Positions 1-8,713 of a stretch of 64,000 nt of DNA are shown here, piece by piece. How positions within the stretch are numbered: the stretch's first letter is position 1; each line of letters starts with the position of its first letter. This DNA is from Candidatus Scybalocola faecigallinarum (GTDB lineage Bacteria; Bacillota; Clostridia; Lachnospirales; Lachnospiraceae): the NCBI GenBank assembly GCA_018711005.1, contig DVIT01000027.1, forward strand, positions 1 to 64,000. The letters run 5' to 3'. The notes below the pieces were generated by a model that worked only from the letters and a program-made list of their open reading frames with translations, did no database searches and had not been told where the DNA came from. The position numbers were made by a program, and so were the translations under genes.

Positions 1-14
1 CCGACAATTCTCTT

Positions 15-1054
15 GTCACGTCCCGCGAGGGACGTGTGAGTAGAAATTTTAAGCTGTGCATTTTCTTCTTGCAGCGCTTTCAAGTCACGTCCCGCGAGGG
101 ACGTGTGAGTAGAAATCTTATTGCGCCACGAGCCATTTGGATAATCAGCCTCTGTCACGTCCCGCGAGGGACGTGTGAGTAGAAATTTAAACGGTTTTTG
201 TGGGCGTTTACGTGTTTTTGTCACGTCCCGCGAGGGACGTGTGAGTAGAAATGCCAGCAAGTCCTGGATGGTACTGTAATTCTTTGTCACGTCCCGCGAG
301 GGACGTGTGAGTAGAAATATTTTATTGGGTGATTTTACTGTGGGAAGTATTTGTCACGTCCCGCGAGGGACGTGTGAGTAGAAATTTCTGGATATGGTAT
401 ATTTTTAGCGTCCAGATCAGTCACGTCCCGCGAGGGACGTGTGAGTAGAAATCAGAATAATCCTCATCAGAATAGATCCGGAAATCGTCACGTCCCGCGA
501 GGGACGTGTGAGTAGAAATAAATGATTGGACGATGTATGTGATTGAGGATATGTCACGTCCCGCGAGGGACGTGTGAGTAGAAATATTATGGTATAACGT
601 ATGGACGGATTGGGTTAATGTCACGTCCCGCGAGGGACGTGTGAGTAGAAATGTATGAGGTATTAACTTTCCAAGGAAGTGTGCAGTCACGTCCCGCGAG
701 GGACGTGTGAGTAGAAATGCGGTTCTCCAGTTTGTTGTGTCCTTCATCGCTCGTCACGTCCCGCGAGGGACGTGTGAGTAGAAATTTGATTTTTAATTTT
801 CCGGTCTGTACGGCTCTGGTCACGTCCCGCGAGGGACGTGTGAGTAGAAATGTCAGAGATGGAGGTTCGATTCCTTCCGTTGTCGTGTCACGTCCCGCGA
901 GGGACGTGTGAGTAGAAATCTTCATACCTTGCGCGGGCATCCTCCAATGTTTCGTCACGTCCCGTGAGGAACGTGTGAGTAGAAATTTCTGAAATTTTAG
1001 TTATATGAGTAGTCCGATATGGTCACGTCCCCCGAGGGATGTGTGAGTGGAAAT
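15..1054 (+). CRISPR. CRISPR array, 16 repeats, type I-C-like, trailer end
   Basis: Sixteen 33-bp repeats start at 15, 84, 154, 220, 286, 353, 420, 487, 553, 620, 686, 753, 819, 887, 954 and 1022, separated by 33-37 bp spacers. Each begins GTCACGTCCCGCG, contains the palindrome CGTCCC-GCGA-GGGACG and ends GTGTGAGTAGAAAT, like type I-C repeats, which end in a GAAAT-type handle. The first 14 repeats are identical. Repeat 15 (954) has two changes and repeat 16 (1022) several, which marks the leader-distal end on the right. The array therefore reads left to right and continues beyond position 1, where the leader and cas genes should lie. No cas gene is inside the window, so the subtype is an inference from the repeat alone. 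Confidence 0.97.
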
Positions 1055-1690
1055 ATACAACCGCCGGGCAGCAGGATTTCGAACATCCGTTATGTTTTGT
1101 GAGAATCATAAATAGAAAACTGCCGGAAAAATTATATTTTGATAGAAAAATCATCCTTCTTCTGTGTTTGTGTATCGACATATTTGAAAATTGTATGATT
1201 TGTGGGCGCATATACTCACACTAATGTTTGGTTTGATGCTGTAGGTCTTTGGCATACGGTTTATATAATTTTTGAATGCACGCCTGGTTTGAGGGGATCA
1301 TATTATCCGCATCACATGGTTTGTGTTCTGCTTCTCCTTGCGGAAGGAATCTCCTATATGTTTTCGTGACGGGTAAATTTGTATACCTTGATGGGTAATC
1401 TTCCTTGCTTGTTCATTCTTATAGCCCGTATCTAATGCTCTCTGAAGAATAAAGCGAGAAAAGAGTTTCATTTGTTTGATACTTGATAATAGTTTAACAG
1501 TATCCCATCAGCCCCCGCCCTGCACACTCCTTTTGTTTTTATAACATTCCCCCGGATTATGCGTTTATTTCAACATCATTACCGAAAATGTCTGTTGTTA
1601 TTACAATAAGCGTGTGATAGTATAATAATACACACCTATGTTATGTAGGAAGGATCATCGGATCTTGAAGAAATGGAGGATAAAAAGGTT
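1055..1690. other. gap between CRISPR array and permease gene
   Basis: No convincing gene. The last degenerate repeat ends at 1054 and AT-rich sequence follows up to the permease. A 57-codon reading frame on the minus strand (ATG at about 1471, stop near 1300) has no ribosome-binding site and no recognisable family. The right end holds the probable permease promoter. Confidence 0.5.
1595..1623 (+). promoter_or_regulatory. candidate promoter for the permease gene
   Basis: TTGTTA (1595-1600), 17-bp spacer, TAGTAT (1618-1623). The -10 overlaps an alternative TATAAT at 1621. Moderate match only. Confidence 0.4.
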
Positions 1691-2872
1691 ATGAAAATAG
1701 AGTGGAGGACCTGTTTCAGGGTAGGGGTCAGCGTATTTCTCTTATATTTATGTATACAATATTGGCCTGCAGTGGCCCGTATAATTTCTGCGGCGTTAGG
1801 CGCAGCATCACCTTTATTTGTGGGATGTGCGATTGCTTATTTTGTTAATATTTTGATGCGGTTTTATGAAAGACATTATTTTCCCAAAAAGACGGCAGGG
1901 GTTATTGCCAAAAGCCGGAGAGGGATCTGCATGGTTGCTGCATTTTTGACATTGATCATTATTCTGATCCTTTTGATCACTCTGATCGTTCCGGAGCTGG
2001 TTTCCTGTATCGGAGTAATCGTGTCAGCATTGCCTGCGGCAATCGACTCTATTGTGGATATGCTGACAGAAGCCAATATTTTCCCGGAGAATATTATGGA
2101 GCAGTTAAATGCAGTGGACTGGGAGTCTAAAATGGGACAGCTTCTGGATCTGCTGGCGAATGGAGCCGGAACGGTTGTTAATGCGGTGGTCAGCGCAGCG
2201 TCATCGTTTTTCTCAAGCCTTGTTACGGTTCTTGTGGGATTTATTTTTTCTGTTTACTTGCTGATTGGCAAAGAACGGCTTGCAGGGCAGTGCAAGCGGC
2301 TGATGGAAAGGTATCTGCGGCCGTCCTGGAACCGGAAAGCGTTGTACGTGCTTAATGTATTGAATGAAAGCTTTAATAATTATATTGTAGGGCAGTGTGT
2401 GGAGGCGGTTATCCTTGGAACGCTTTGTACTTTGGGAATGCTGATTTTGAGGCTGCCTTATGCGACAATGGTAGGTACCTTAATTGCATTTACCGCATTA
2501 ATCCCCGTGGCAGGAGCTTATATTGGAGGTGCAGTGGGAGCGCTGATGAATTTTTCTGTGTCTCCGGAAAAAGCTCTGATCTTTCTGATTTTTCTTGTGC
2601 TTTTGCAGCAAGTGGAAGGAAATCTGATTTATCCAAAGGTGGTAGGATCTTCTCTGGGACTGCCTGCACTGTGGGTTCTGGCCGCAGTTACTGTCGGCGG
2701 TGGTATTATGGGGGTTACCGGGATGCTGCTGGGGGTGCCTGTGGCATCGGCTCTGTATCGTCTGTTGAAAAATGATCTGAATATGAAGCGTTTAACCGAC
2801 GCTGTTCAAATGGAAAAAGAAACTGACGCTTCTGTAAAAAATCCGGGAAAAAGTGTAAGGAAAAGAAAGTAA
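1691..2872 (+). CDS. AI-2E family transporter (UPF0118 permease)
   Basis: Polytopic membrane protein of the AI-2E transporter/PerM family (PF01594). About 393 residues, usual for the family, with paired hydrophobic segments near both ends and the conserved C-terminal core around residues 265-355 (LIPVAGAYIGG, then EGNLIYPKVVG and GLPALWVLAA). Members export or import small molecules or act as ion antiporters; the substrate here cannot be told from sequence. The start at 1691 is chosen because GGAGG (1676-1680) sits 10 nt upstream. An in-frame ATG at 1673 would add six residues but lacks a good ribosome-binding site. The C-terminus is a basic cytoplasmic tail. The gene is monocistronic and followed by a large hairpin. 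Confidence 0.88.
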   Translation: MKIEWRTCFRVGVSVFLLYLCIQYWPAVARIISAALGAASPLFVGCAIAYFVNILMRFYERHYFPKKTAGVIAKSRRGICMVAAFLTLIIILILLITLIVPELVSCIGVIVSALPAAIDSIVDMLTEANIFPENIMEQLNAVDWESKMGQLLDLLANGAGTVVNAVVSAASSFFSSLVTVLVGFIFSVYLLIGKERLAGQCKRLMERYLRPSWNRKALYVLNVLNESFNNYIVGQCVEAVILGTLCTLGMLILRLPYATMVGTLIAFTALIPVAGAYIGGAVGALMNFSVSPEKALIFLIFLVLLQQVEGNLIYPKVVGSSLGLPALWVLAAVTVGGGIMGVTGMLLGVPVASALYRLLKNDLNMKRLTDAVQMEKETDASVKNPGKSVRKRK

Positions 2873-2890
2873 AGAAGTAATTTATATAAT

Positions 2891-2922
2891 CCGCCGGGAA
2901 ATCAAAATGGATTTCCCGGCGG
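2891..2922 (+). terminator. 13-bp perfect stem-loop after the permease gene
   Basis: Arms 2891-2903 and 2910-2922 pair perfectly around a 6-nt loop. It lies 18 bp after the stop codon. The plus-strand tail is A-rich rather than T-rich, so termination may be weak or may rely on stem strength. Confidence 0.5.
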
Positions 2923-2957
2923 ATAAAAAATACCGCCAGCCATTTATGGCTGACGGT
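2923..2957 (-). terminator. intrinsic terminator of the lipoprotein gene
   Basis: Read on the minus strand, ACCGTCAGCC pairs with GGCTGGCGGT (one G-T pair) around ATAAAT and is followed by TATTTTTTA. It starts just after the stop codon at 2966, the expected place for a Rho-independent terminator. Confidence 0.75.
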
Positions 2958-2965
2958 AAAATCCA

Positions 2966-3214
2966 TTATTCAGCTGTGGAATCAGCAACTGTTTCAGAGT
3001 CGGCTGTGGAATCAGCAACTGTCTCAGATTCAGCTGTGGAATCAGCAGCATTTGTTGTATCTTCTGTGGATTCGCTGGTGCCTGTGGAATCTGTTTCAGC
3101 AACAGATTCAGTTGGTGCATTTGTGGACTCTGTGCTGTTTCCGCCGCAGGCTGTCATAGCGCCCATAGCTAATACAAGAACACACATCGCTGCGAATACT
3201 CTAAATTTCTTCAT
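2966..3214 (-). CDS. small Ser/Thr/Glu-rich lipoprotein
   Basis: 82 residues. Residues 1-22 are a lipoprotein-type signal (KKF, hydrophobic core, GAMTAC with a cysteine at about 23). The mature part is almost entirely S, T, E, D, A, V and N and ends in imperfect repeats of DSTAESETVA. Such a chain would be extended, acidic and anchored in the outer leaflet of the membrane. No enzymatic domain is visible and no family is recognised beyond a low-complexity surface lipoprotein. The ATG at 3214 is chosen: AAGGAG lies 9 nt upstream, while a TTG two codons earlier is too close to it. Its own promoter and terminator indicate a monocistronic unit. Confidence 0.7.
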   Translation of the reverse strand: MKKFRVFAAMCVLVLAMGAMTACGGNSTESTNAPTESVAETDSTGTSESTEDTTNAADSTAESETVADSTADSETVADSTAE

Positions 3215-3578
3215 TATCAATCACTCCTTGAATAGATTTGCAATTTAAGATGTATGTATGTTATCTCTCTTTGCAAGTCATATCATATCGGAGAAATGTG
3301 TCCATTTTGTGTCTAAAAAATAATAAATTTATATAGCGTTCTTACATATTTCTTACATAAAAATAAATTGTATATGAATTTATGCAATTTTAAAACAATA
3401 ATTATTACTGAAAAACTGATTTTGGCTTATAAATTCTATATCCTTAATGGAATTCAGGTCAGCGTGTGAATTTAATAAAACCAGTCTTTAAATTTTAACC
3501 TTTTATATGGATTTTACGTTGTTTTAACAGTTTTGCACTTCTCCGGCTGAGGAGAGGATGCTTTTTGTACAATTTCTT
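3215..3578. other. AT-rich intergenic region
   Basis: No gene seen. It contains the ribosome-binding site and presumed promoter of the minus-strand lipoprotein gene on its left side and the 3' end of the MocR gene on its right. The middle (about 3310-3540) is very AT-rich with no clear hairpin. Confidence 0.5.
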
Positions 3579-4979
3579 TTAAAAATAACATTGTATAAAA
3601 TGTTCCATGCCCTGCTGAAGCTGTCGGAACGTCAGGCTGGCATAGCCCAGGATGATGGTAGACGTTAAATGCTTTGGAACAGGCATTTGGGTCATGTATT
3701 GAGAAATCCCGAAAAGGTGAAGCCGGTTTTTTTCAGCCTGGGCAAGGAGTTCTTCCTCGCTGCGGCCGTCCTTAAAGCGAATAAGCAGATGAAGCCCGCT
3801 GTTTTCTCCGGAAATCTGTATCTGTGGGCTGTAAGGTTCCAGAACTTTCAGGATGTAATCCCGTTTGGATTTATAAATATTGCGCATACGGTTCAGATGC
3901 CGCTGAAAGTGTCCCTGACGGATAAATTCAGTCATTTGCTTTTGCTCGGTACGGGGTACCGTATTCGAGTAAAAGCTGTATTCCTGCCGGTAGATTTTTA
4001 AAAGCGCCGGAGGCAGGACCAGATAGCTGATACGCATGGAAGGGGCAATGGCTTTTGAAAATGTTCCAAGATAGATGACTTTTTGATGGGTGTCGATCCC
4101 CTGCAGACTTGGGATCGGCCGACCTTTGTAACGGAACTCACTATCGTAGTCATCTTCGATAATAAACCGGTCATCACTTTCACATGCCCATGCCAGGATT
4201 TCCTGGCGGCGTTTGATAGGCATAACAATTCCCATAGGGAAATGATGGGATGGGGTAATATAGGCTACATTTGCAGGAGATTCACGAAGTGTATTTATGT
4301 CCATACCGTATTTATCCAGCGCGACAGGGACTACCTGAAAATCCAGATGCGTCAGGATGCGCCATGCTTTCATATAAGAAGGATTTTCCATGGCAAAGAT
4401 AGTTTTTCGGCCCAGAATCTGTGAAAGGAGCAGGAGCAGGTAATCCACCCCGGCGCCGACGATAATCTGTTCCGGTGTACAGGAAACGCCTCTGGACTGG
4501 TGGAGGTAATCTGCAATGGCCTGGCGGAAATCCATGTCTCCCTGGCGGGGGCCTGCTTCAAAAAGGGCTGTGTTCCGGTCGTCATAGAGAATGTCCCTCA
4601 TGGTTTTCCTCCATGTCCCGTAGGGAAAGTTTTCCAGATCAACACCGTAGGGGGAAAATTCATAATCATAAGTAATTGTTGAAGCCTGGGGCTGGGGCTG
4701 TTCCGGAATACTTGCGGGAATGGACATTAAATTGGAGGAAATGTCACAGACAAAGAATCCCCGTTTGGGTCTTGCTTCAATATAGCCCTCATCAATAAGC
4801 TGTCCATAGGCCATATCTATTGTATTGCGGCTGACCTGAAGGTGGGCTGAAAGTGTCCGGGTGGAGGGCAGCTTGTCGTGAAATGTCAAATGCCCGGTTT
4901 CGATTTCTTTTTTGATGTATTTATAAATTTGAGTGTATACAGGGATTTTGGATGCCGGATCGATAATAGGTGTGATCAT
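3579..4979 (-). CDS. MocR-type GntR/aminotransferase fusion regulator
   Basis: 466 residues: an N-terminal GntR winged-helix domain (about 10-78; KLPSTRTLSAHLQVSRNT, then YGQLIDEGYIEARPKRGFFV) joined to a fold-type I PLP aminotransferase-like domain (about 105-466). The Schiff-base lysine is in GTFSKAIAPSMRISY near residue 310. The YDSEFRYKGRPIPSLQ stretch is typical of MocR proteins. Family members sense PLP or an amino-acid-like ligand and control a neighbouring, often divergent, operon. Here the divergent neighbour is the VTC-like gene at 5210, a candidate target. ATG at 4979 has AGGAGG 10 nt upstream; a TTG one codon earlier (7 nt spacing) is an equally possible start. Confidence 0.92.
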   Translation of the reverse strand: MITPIIDPASKIPVYTQIYKYIKKEIETGHLTFHDKLPSTRTLSAHLQVSRNTIDMAYGQLIDEGYIEARPKRGFFVCDISSNLMSIPASIPEQPQPQASTITYDYEFSPYGVDLENFPYGTWRKTMRDILYDDRNTALFEAGPRQGDMDFRQAIADYLHQSRGVSCTPEQIIVGAGVDYLLLLLSQILGRKTIFAMENPSYMKAWRILTHLDFQVVPVALDKYGMDINTLRESPANVAYITPSHHFPMGIVMPIKRRQEILAWACESDDRFIIEDDYDSEFRYKGRPIPSLQGIDTHQKVIYLGTFSKAIAPSMRISYLVLPPALLKIYRQEYSFYSNTVPRTEQKQMTEFIRQGHFQRHLNRMRNIYKSKRDYILKVLEPYSPQIQISGENSGLHLLIRFKDGRSEEELLAQAEKNRLHLFGISQYMTQMPVPKHLTSTIILGYASLTFRQLQQGMEHFIQCYF

Positions 4980-5209
4980 CAATGCTTTACCTCCTGAAAA
5001 CGTTTTTCCCCGGCATGATGGGGAATTCGATTAAAATTATCATACCATTTTTCATGGAACGGAACAAGAGGCAGCGGAAAGGCAGAATGGATGCAAAAAT
5101 GAAAAAAATATAAATTTTTTGGCAATAGAATTTAAGAGATTTTTCAGCTCTTGAACATCATAAATTCATAGTTGTGGCATATAATGATTAGCATAGGAGG
5201 TATGCAAAA

Positions 5210-5890
5210 ATGAACTATGAAATTTATAGTGAAGAAAGTAATGTTATTGGATTTTACGATTATACAGTGATGAGAAATAAAATTGGAGCAAATAAAGAAA
5301 ATTACATGAGCCGGGAAGGGCGGATGAGGTGCCTTTATTTTAATCAGGACATAAATTATCTGGTGGATCTATCCAGCCAGGAAGCATTTAATAAGGATAC
5401 CTACTCGATCCGGATCTATGATGAGGATTGGGAACATATGATTTTGGATAAGCAGAGCAACCGGGGCGGAACGATTTATCGTCAGCATACATATCTGTCA
5501 CCGGTTCAGTGTGAAAGTATCCTTCATGGCGATATTGAATGGATGAAGGACAGTGAGTGCCTTTTATTCAGGGATCTTTATCTTCAGATGACGATCAATC
5601 AGAGATGGCCCGGCGTTATTGTGGATTACAGCCGTCAGATGTTCAGGCTTGGATATGGCGGAGATTATCTGATTTTTGATACAGCCATTGAGTCTACATA
5701 TGATATAAAGCTTGGGCAGCTGTCAGCCCCGTCTCTGGCTTGCAGCAGCTTTAACATGGAACGGCGTCTGGAGCCGGGAAAGGTGGTTATGACCTATCAT
5801 CAGGAGATGGGCATGCCAAAGGTTCTGGCAAATATTATGGATATGAGTTTAAGCTATCGTTTGTCCGGCAGTCAGACCGGAACGAAATGA
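5210..5890 (+). CDS. VTC-domain-like protein (polyphosphate polymerase fold)
   Basis: 226 residues with AGGAGG 8-13 nt upstream of the ATG. The order of motifs follows the VTC domain (PF09359), the tunnel-shaped catalytic domain of polyphosphate polymerases: MRCLYFNQD (near 43), YSIRIYDED (near 66), LDKQSN (near 80), LSPVQCESIL (near 97) and a C-terminal WPGVIVDYSRQMF followed by a YLIFDT strand. Several basic positions that line the tunnel in active enzymes are not obvious (the usual RIRxYG and ExK motifs are changed), so it may bind polyphosphate or a nucleotide rather than polymerise it. No membrane segment is present. It stands alone and is divergent from the MocR regulator. The family match is by eye. 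Confidence 0.6.
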   Translation: MNYEIYSEESNVIGFYDYTVMRNKIGANKENYMSREGRMRCLYFNQDINYLVDLSSQEAFNKDTYSIRIYDEDWEHMILDKQSNRGGTIYRQHTYLSPVQCESILHGDIEWMKDSECLLFRDLYLQMTINQRWPGVIVDYSRQMFRLGYGGDYLIFDTAIESTYDIKLGQLSAPSLACSSFNMERRLEPGKVVMTYHQEMGMPKVLANIMDMSLSYRLSGSQTGTK

Positions 5891-5974
5891 TTTTGCATTA
5901 CCATTTGCTTATGGAATGATACCGATTTTGTATCGGTGAAAGGGGAAAAACACCTATGCACTATGCTGAAAATA

Positions 5975-5983
5975 TGTTATAAT
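5975..5983 (+). promoter_or_regulatory. extended -10 promoter for the flavodoxin-type gene
   Basis: TGTTATAAT is an extended -10 element (TATAAT at 5978-5983). No good -35 is visible 17 bp upstream. A small hairpin, ACCGAT-TTTGT-ATCGGT, lies about 45 bp upstream. The transcript would have a leader of about 90 nt. Confidence 0.5.
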
Positions 5984-6078
5984 AATCCATGAAAAGCACT
6001 ATTATGCACAAAAATGTTTTATCACAGAAACATGCCTTGTTTTTTAACAGGTAAATATGATAAACGGAGGATTTTAAG

Positions 6079-7035
6079 ATGAAAATTGTAGGTGTATCTT
6101 TAGGAACAAGAAATGGTTCAAATGACTCCATGTGTAAAGAAGCGTTAAACGCAGCTAAAGAGATGGGCGCTGAAGTTTCCTTTGTCCATTTACTGGATTG
6201 GAATATTCAGGATTGTACAGGCTGTGTTGCCTGCTCCAGAGGCCTTGTTATGGGCAAAGGCAACATCTGCACAAGACGGGATGAATTTGATGATTTCAGA
6301 AGCGTACTCCTGGATGCTGACGGTGTGCTGTGGGTAGATCCTATTTTTGAAAAGGGCGGCAGCGGCCTTCATCACACCATTATGGACCGTTTCGGACCCA
6401 GATTTGACCGCGGTATGAATATCGTTGCTCAGAAGATCAGCGAAGAACATGGCGGCAAACCGGTAGATCCAAGACTTTTAAAAGATAAAGTCATTTCCTT
6501 TATCGGTATCGGCGGATCTGACTGGGCTACAGCAATCGAGTATGATCATTCTATGCTGGCACTTTCTCCGGCCTGGAAGATCATTGATAATGAAAAATTT
6601 GCATGGTCTAAAAATATCATTATGGAAGACGAAAAGGTTGAACGTGTTCGTGAGATCGGACGTAACCTTGCTAAGGCTGCTGCAGATATTGAAAATGCAC
6701 AGTATATGGGCAAACCTGGCGTATGTCCTCACTGTCACAGCAAGAACTTCTACCTGGATCCGGAATCCACACATGCGATCTGCATGACTTGCGGTATTGA
6801 AGGTGACCTTACTGTTGAGGACGGCAAGATCAAGTTTGTATTCCCTGAAGAACAGCTTGCCCATGCCCATGATACTCTTTCCGGTAAGTTTATCCATGCC
6901 GATGATATTAAGGAAAACGAAGGTAAAGCCATTGCTAACCGCAGCTCTGATAAATTTAAAGAGAGCCAGGTTAGAGTTAGTTCCTTTGACATTCCTGAGA
7001 TTCTGCCTCCGGCAAAAAGAGAGTGCGTGAAGTAA
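6079..7035 (+). CDS. flavodoxin-family NAD(P)H-dependent oxidoreductase with C-terminal zinc ribbon
   Basis: 318 residues. Residues 1-190 have the flavodoxin/NADPH-dependent FMN reductase fold: MKIVGVSLGTRNGSND is the FMN phosphate loop and CTGCVACSRG (near 48-57) is the cysteine cluster found in iron-sulfur-flavoprotein-like members. Around 215-240, CPHC and CMTCG form a zinc ribbon or rubredoxin-like knuckle not present in simple FMN reductases. It probably passes electrons from NAD(P)H via FMN to an unknown acceptor in the cytoplasm. GGAGG lies 9 nt upstream of the ATG. Single-gene unit with its own promoter and strong terminator. Confidence 0.82.
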   Translation: MKIVGVSLGTRNGSNDSMCKEALNAAKEMGAEVSFVHLLDWNIQDCTGCVACSRGLVMGKGNICTRRDEFDDFRSVLLDADGVLWVDPIFEKGGSGLHHTIMDRFGPRFDRGMNIVAQKISEEHGGKPVDPRLLKDKVISFIGIGGSDWATAIEYDHSMLALSPAWKIIDNEKFAWSKNIIMEDEKVERVREIGRNLAKAAADIENAQYMGKPGVCPHCHSKNFYLDPESTHAICMTCGIEGDLTVEDGKIKFVFPEEQLAHAHDTLSGKFIHADDIKENEGKAIANRSSDKFKESQVRVSSFDIPEILPPAKRECVK

Positions 7036-7053
7036 TTTTATAAAATTTACATA

Positions 7054-7102
7054 AAAGGCTGTGAAAAGGGGAAAGTTCCCTGTTTTCACAGCCTTTATTT
7101 TT
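7054..7102 (+). terminator. Rho-independent terminator after the reductase gene
   Basis: AAAGGCTGTGAAAA (7054-7067) pairs perfectly with TTTTCACAGCCTTT (7083-7096), followed by ATTTTT. The minus-strand side (TTTATGTAAATTTTATAAA) is also T-rich, so it could serve the convergent esterase gene too. Confidence 0.9.
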
Positions 7103-7157
7103 CCATCCAGTCCCCCGGACGCAAATGCTTCCTTGTGGTAGACTGCCGGGGCACCTT

Positions 7158-8411
7158 TTATATTTTTCCAAGCCACTGCCACAGTGTCAGGGGGCCGTCG
7201 CTGTCGCGGGCCGGCTGTCCGTCAATGTCTGTGAAGCAGTCGTCATTGTAAACATTGACCCATACGGCATGCTTAAATTGTTCCGGAGGAAATTTAAACT
7301 CAGGCCCATATTGGGAAAATACCTTATTTCCACGATCATAATATGTAAAGTGTATATTTTTCGCTCCGGCACGGACGAGCTGTTGGTACAGGGGCAGGGA
7401 GGTTTCAGCCGGATTTACCAGTTCGTCGTCTTTGTCATGGACAAACCAGAGGGGAAGGTGACAGAGCCGCCGGATGATGTCCGGTGTAATGTTTTCCTGA
7501 TAAAAGGCTTCGCAGGCCGGAAATGCGGCGGCGAAAAAGTCAGGATAATCAATGATCATACGCACCGTCATAAATCCTCCATTGGAACAGCCCCCGATGA
7601 GGATGCGGCCGGGATCGATGAAGGCTTTATGGTGCTGTATAAATTCATCAATACAGGACTTTAATGGCTTTGAATAAATACTTTTTCCGGAACGTCCCAG
7701 CTGCTCGTGGCCGTCATCCATCCATACGGTAGGACACTGGGGAACAAGTATCCAGGCCTGACCGCCCAGCTTTTCCTGAATATCCCGGGAGGACAGGTTG
7801 ACAACCTTGTTGCCGGTATAAGCGATCTGGGGATCCTCGCCGCCTTCGCCGGCACCATGCAGCCAAATAACCAGAGGAATTTGGCCGGAAATATTTTCCG
7901 GAGTAAAATAGGCATATTTTAAAAGAATATCTCCGGAGGTCATGACGGATTGGCACCATCCCTTCTTCTGAGGGCATACGTCGCCTAAACAGGTGTCAAA
8001 AATGAAACTTTGAGCTTCTTTGTCCGGGCTTTGGCAAGTAAGTGTAATTGTATATTCATGGATGACATATTCGCTGCTGAGCATGGTGCCTTCGGTCCTT
8101 TTTCCCAGGGCATCCGGCTCTATTTCTGCAACAGCCCATGTACCTTCGGCATCATAATCCCCCTGGTCATTGCCCGGATAGATTTTGGCTGCTTTTTGGA
8201 AGCCTTTGGCAGGCGCTCCGGGAATCTCCGGGTGAAACAGATCTTTGAAAAGAATAATTTCGCCGGTTTTGGCAGATTTTCTTTCAGTATAAATTTTAAG
8301 AGACTCCGTCGCCAGCCGTTGTCCTATAGCCTCCGTCGGAAGCTTAAGCAAAAGCTTTGTTACATACGGACCCATGTCTGTAATCTGTGTAAACGTCTTA
8401 TAGCAATACAT
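7158..8411 (-). CDS. alpha/beta-hydrolase esterase (PHB depolymerase/dienelactone-hydrolase-like)
   Basis: 417 residues, no signal peptide. Residues 1-170 form an uncharacterised N-terminal domain. The rest is an alpha/beta hydrolase: oxyanion-hole motif HGAGEGG (near 184), nucleophile elbow GGCSNGG (serine near 274), and an acidic region DKDDELVNP (near 328). A candidate catalytic histidine is in the KHAVWVNVYND segment. This organisation resembles bacterial feruloyl/acetyl-esterase-type and prolyl-oligopeptidase-like enzymes, so the substrate is probably an ester of a carbohydrate or small alcohol; this is inference. ATG at 8411 is chosen because AGGAGG is 6 nt upstream. Confidence 0.82.
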   Translation of the reverse strand: MYCYKTFTQITDMGPYVTKLLLKLPTEAIGQRLATESLKIYTERKSAKTGEIILFKDLFHPEIPGAPAKGFQKAAKIYPGNDQGDYDAEGTWAVAEIEPDALGKRTEGTMLSSEYVIHEYTITLTCQSPDKEAQSFIFDTCLGDVCPQKKGWCQSVMTSGDILLKYAYFTPENISGQIPLVIWLHGAGEGGEDPQIAYTGNKVVNLSSRDIQEKLGGQAWILVPQCPTVWMDDGHEQLGRSGKSIYSKPLKSCIDEFIQHHKAFIDPGRILIGGCSNGGFMTVRMIIDYPDFFAAAFPACEAFYQENITPDIIRRLCHLPLWFVHDKDDELVNPAETSLPLYQQLVRAGAKNIHFTYYDRGNKVFSQYGPEFKFPPEQFKHAVWVNVYNDDCFTDIDGQPARDSDGPLTLWQWLGKI

Positions 8412-8498
8412 AAAAAACCTCCTCAATTTTGCATTTCTGGATCATTATCCCGGTATCCGCGCCCTAAACGCCCGCACCCGGCATAACTGTCTGTTACA

Positions 8499-8527
8499 AG
8501 TATAACGCATATTCCACAGCACTTCAA
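8499..8527 (-). promoter_or_regulatory. sigma-A-type promoter of the esterase gene
   Basis: On the minus strand TTGAAG (8527-8522), 17-bp spacer, TATACT (8504-8499). Good match to consensus at the right distance from the start at 8411. Confidence 0.7.
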
Positions 8528-8592
8528 CTCACGATCTGGTTTAGACCCTGATCTCCATTTCTTACGCCCCATTTATTGTAAACACATAAACC

Positions 8593-8622
8593 TTGCACCA
8601 ACCAGAACCTTAGTGGTATAAT
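8593..8622 (+). promoter_or_regulatory. sigma-A-type promoter of the DUF5717-like operon
   Basis: TTGCAC (8593-8598), 18-bp spacer, TATAAT (8617-8622). Transcription would start near 8629, so the ATG at 8621 inside the -10 element cannot be the start codon. Confidence 0.75.
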
Positions 8623-8639
8623 GTTCACGATAGCAATGA

Positions 8640-8662
8640 GCCGGGCGCGAGGCTGGCCCGGC
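8640..8662 (+). other. GC-rich stem-loop in the operon leader
   Basis: GCCGGGC (8640-8646) pairs with GCCCGGC (8656-8662) around a 9-nt loop, inside the untranslated leader between promoter and start codon. It may stabilise the messenger or regulate it; there is no T-tract after it, so it is not a terminator. Confidence 0.45.
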
Positions 8663-8713
8663 CGGGGCGTAAAGACGAATGAGAAATCCAACGAGAAATT
8701 GCAGGTGAAAAAG

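Noticed and set aside
421..958. Open frames across the CRISPR array repeating STHTSLAGRD and FLLTRPSRDV
   Set aside because: They are translations of the CRISPR repeat itself, with no ribosome-binding site; not proteins.
1300..1473. 57-codon minus-strand frame (MKLFSRFILQRALDTGYKNE)
   Set aside because: No ribosome-binding site, no recognisable family, and AT-rich intergenic surroundings; not enough support.
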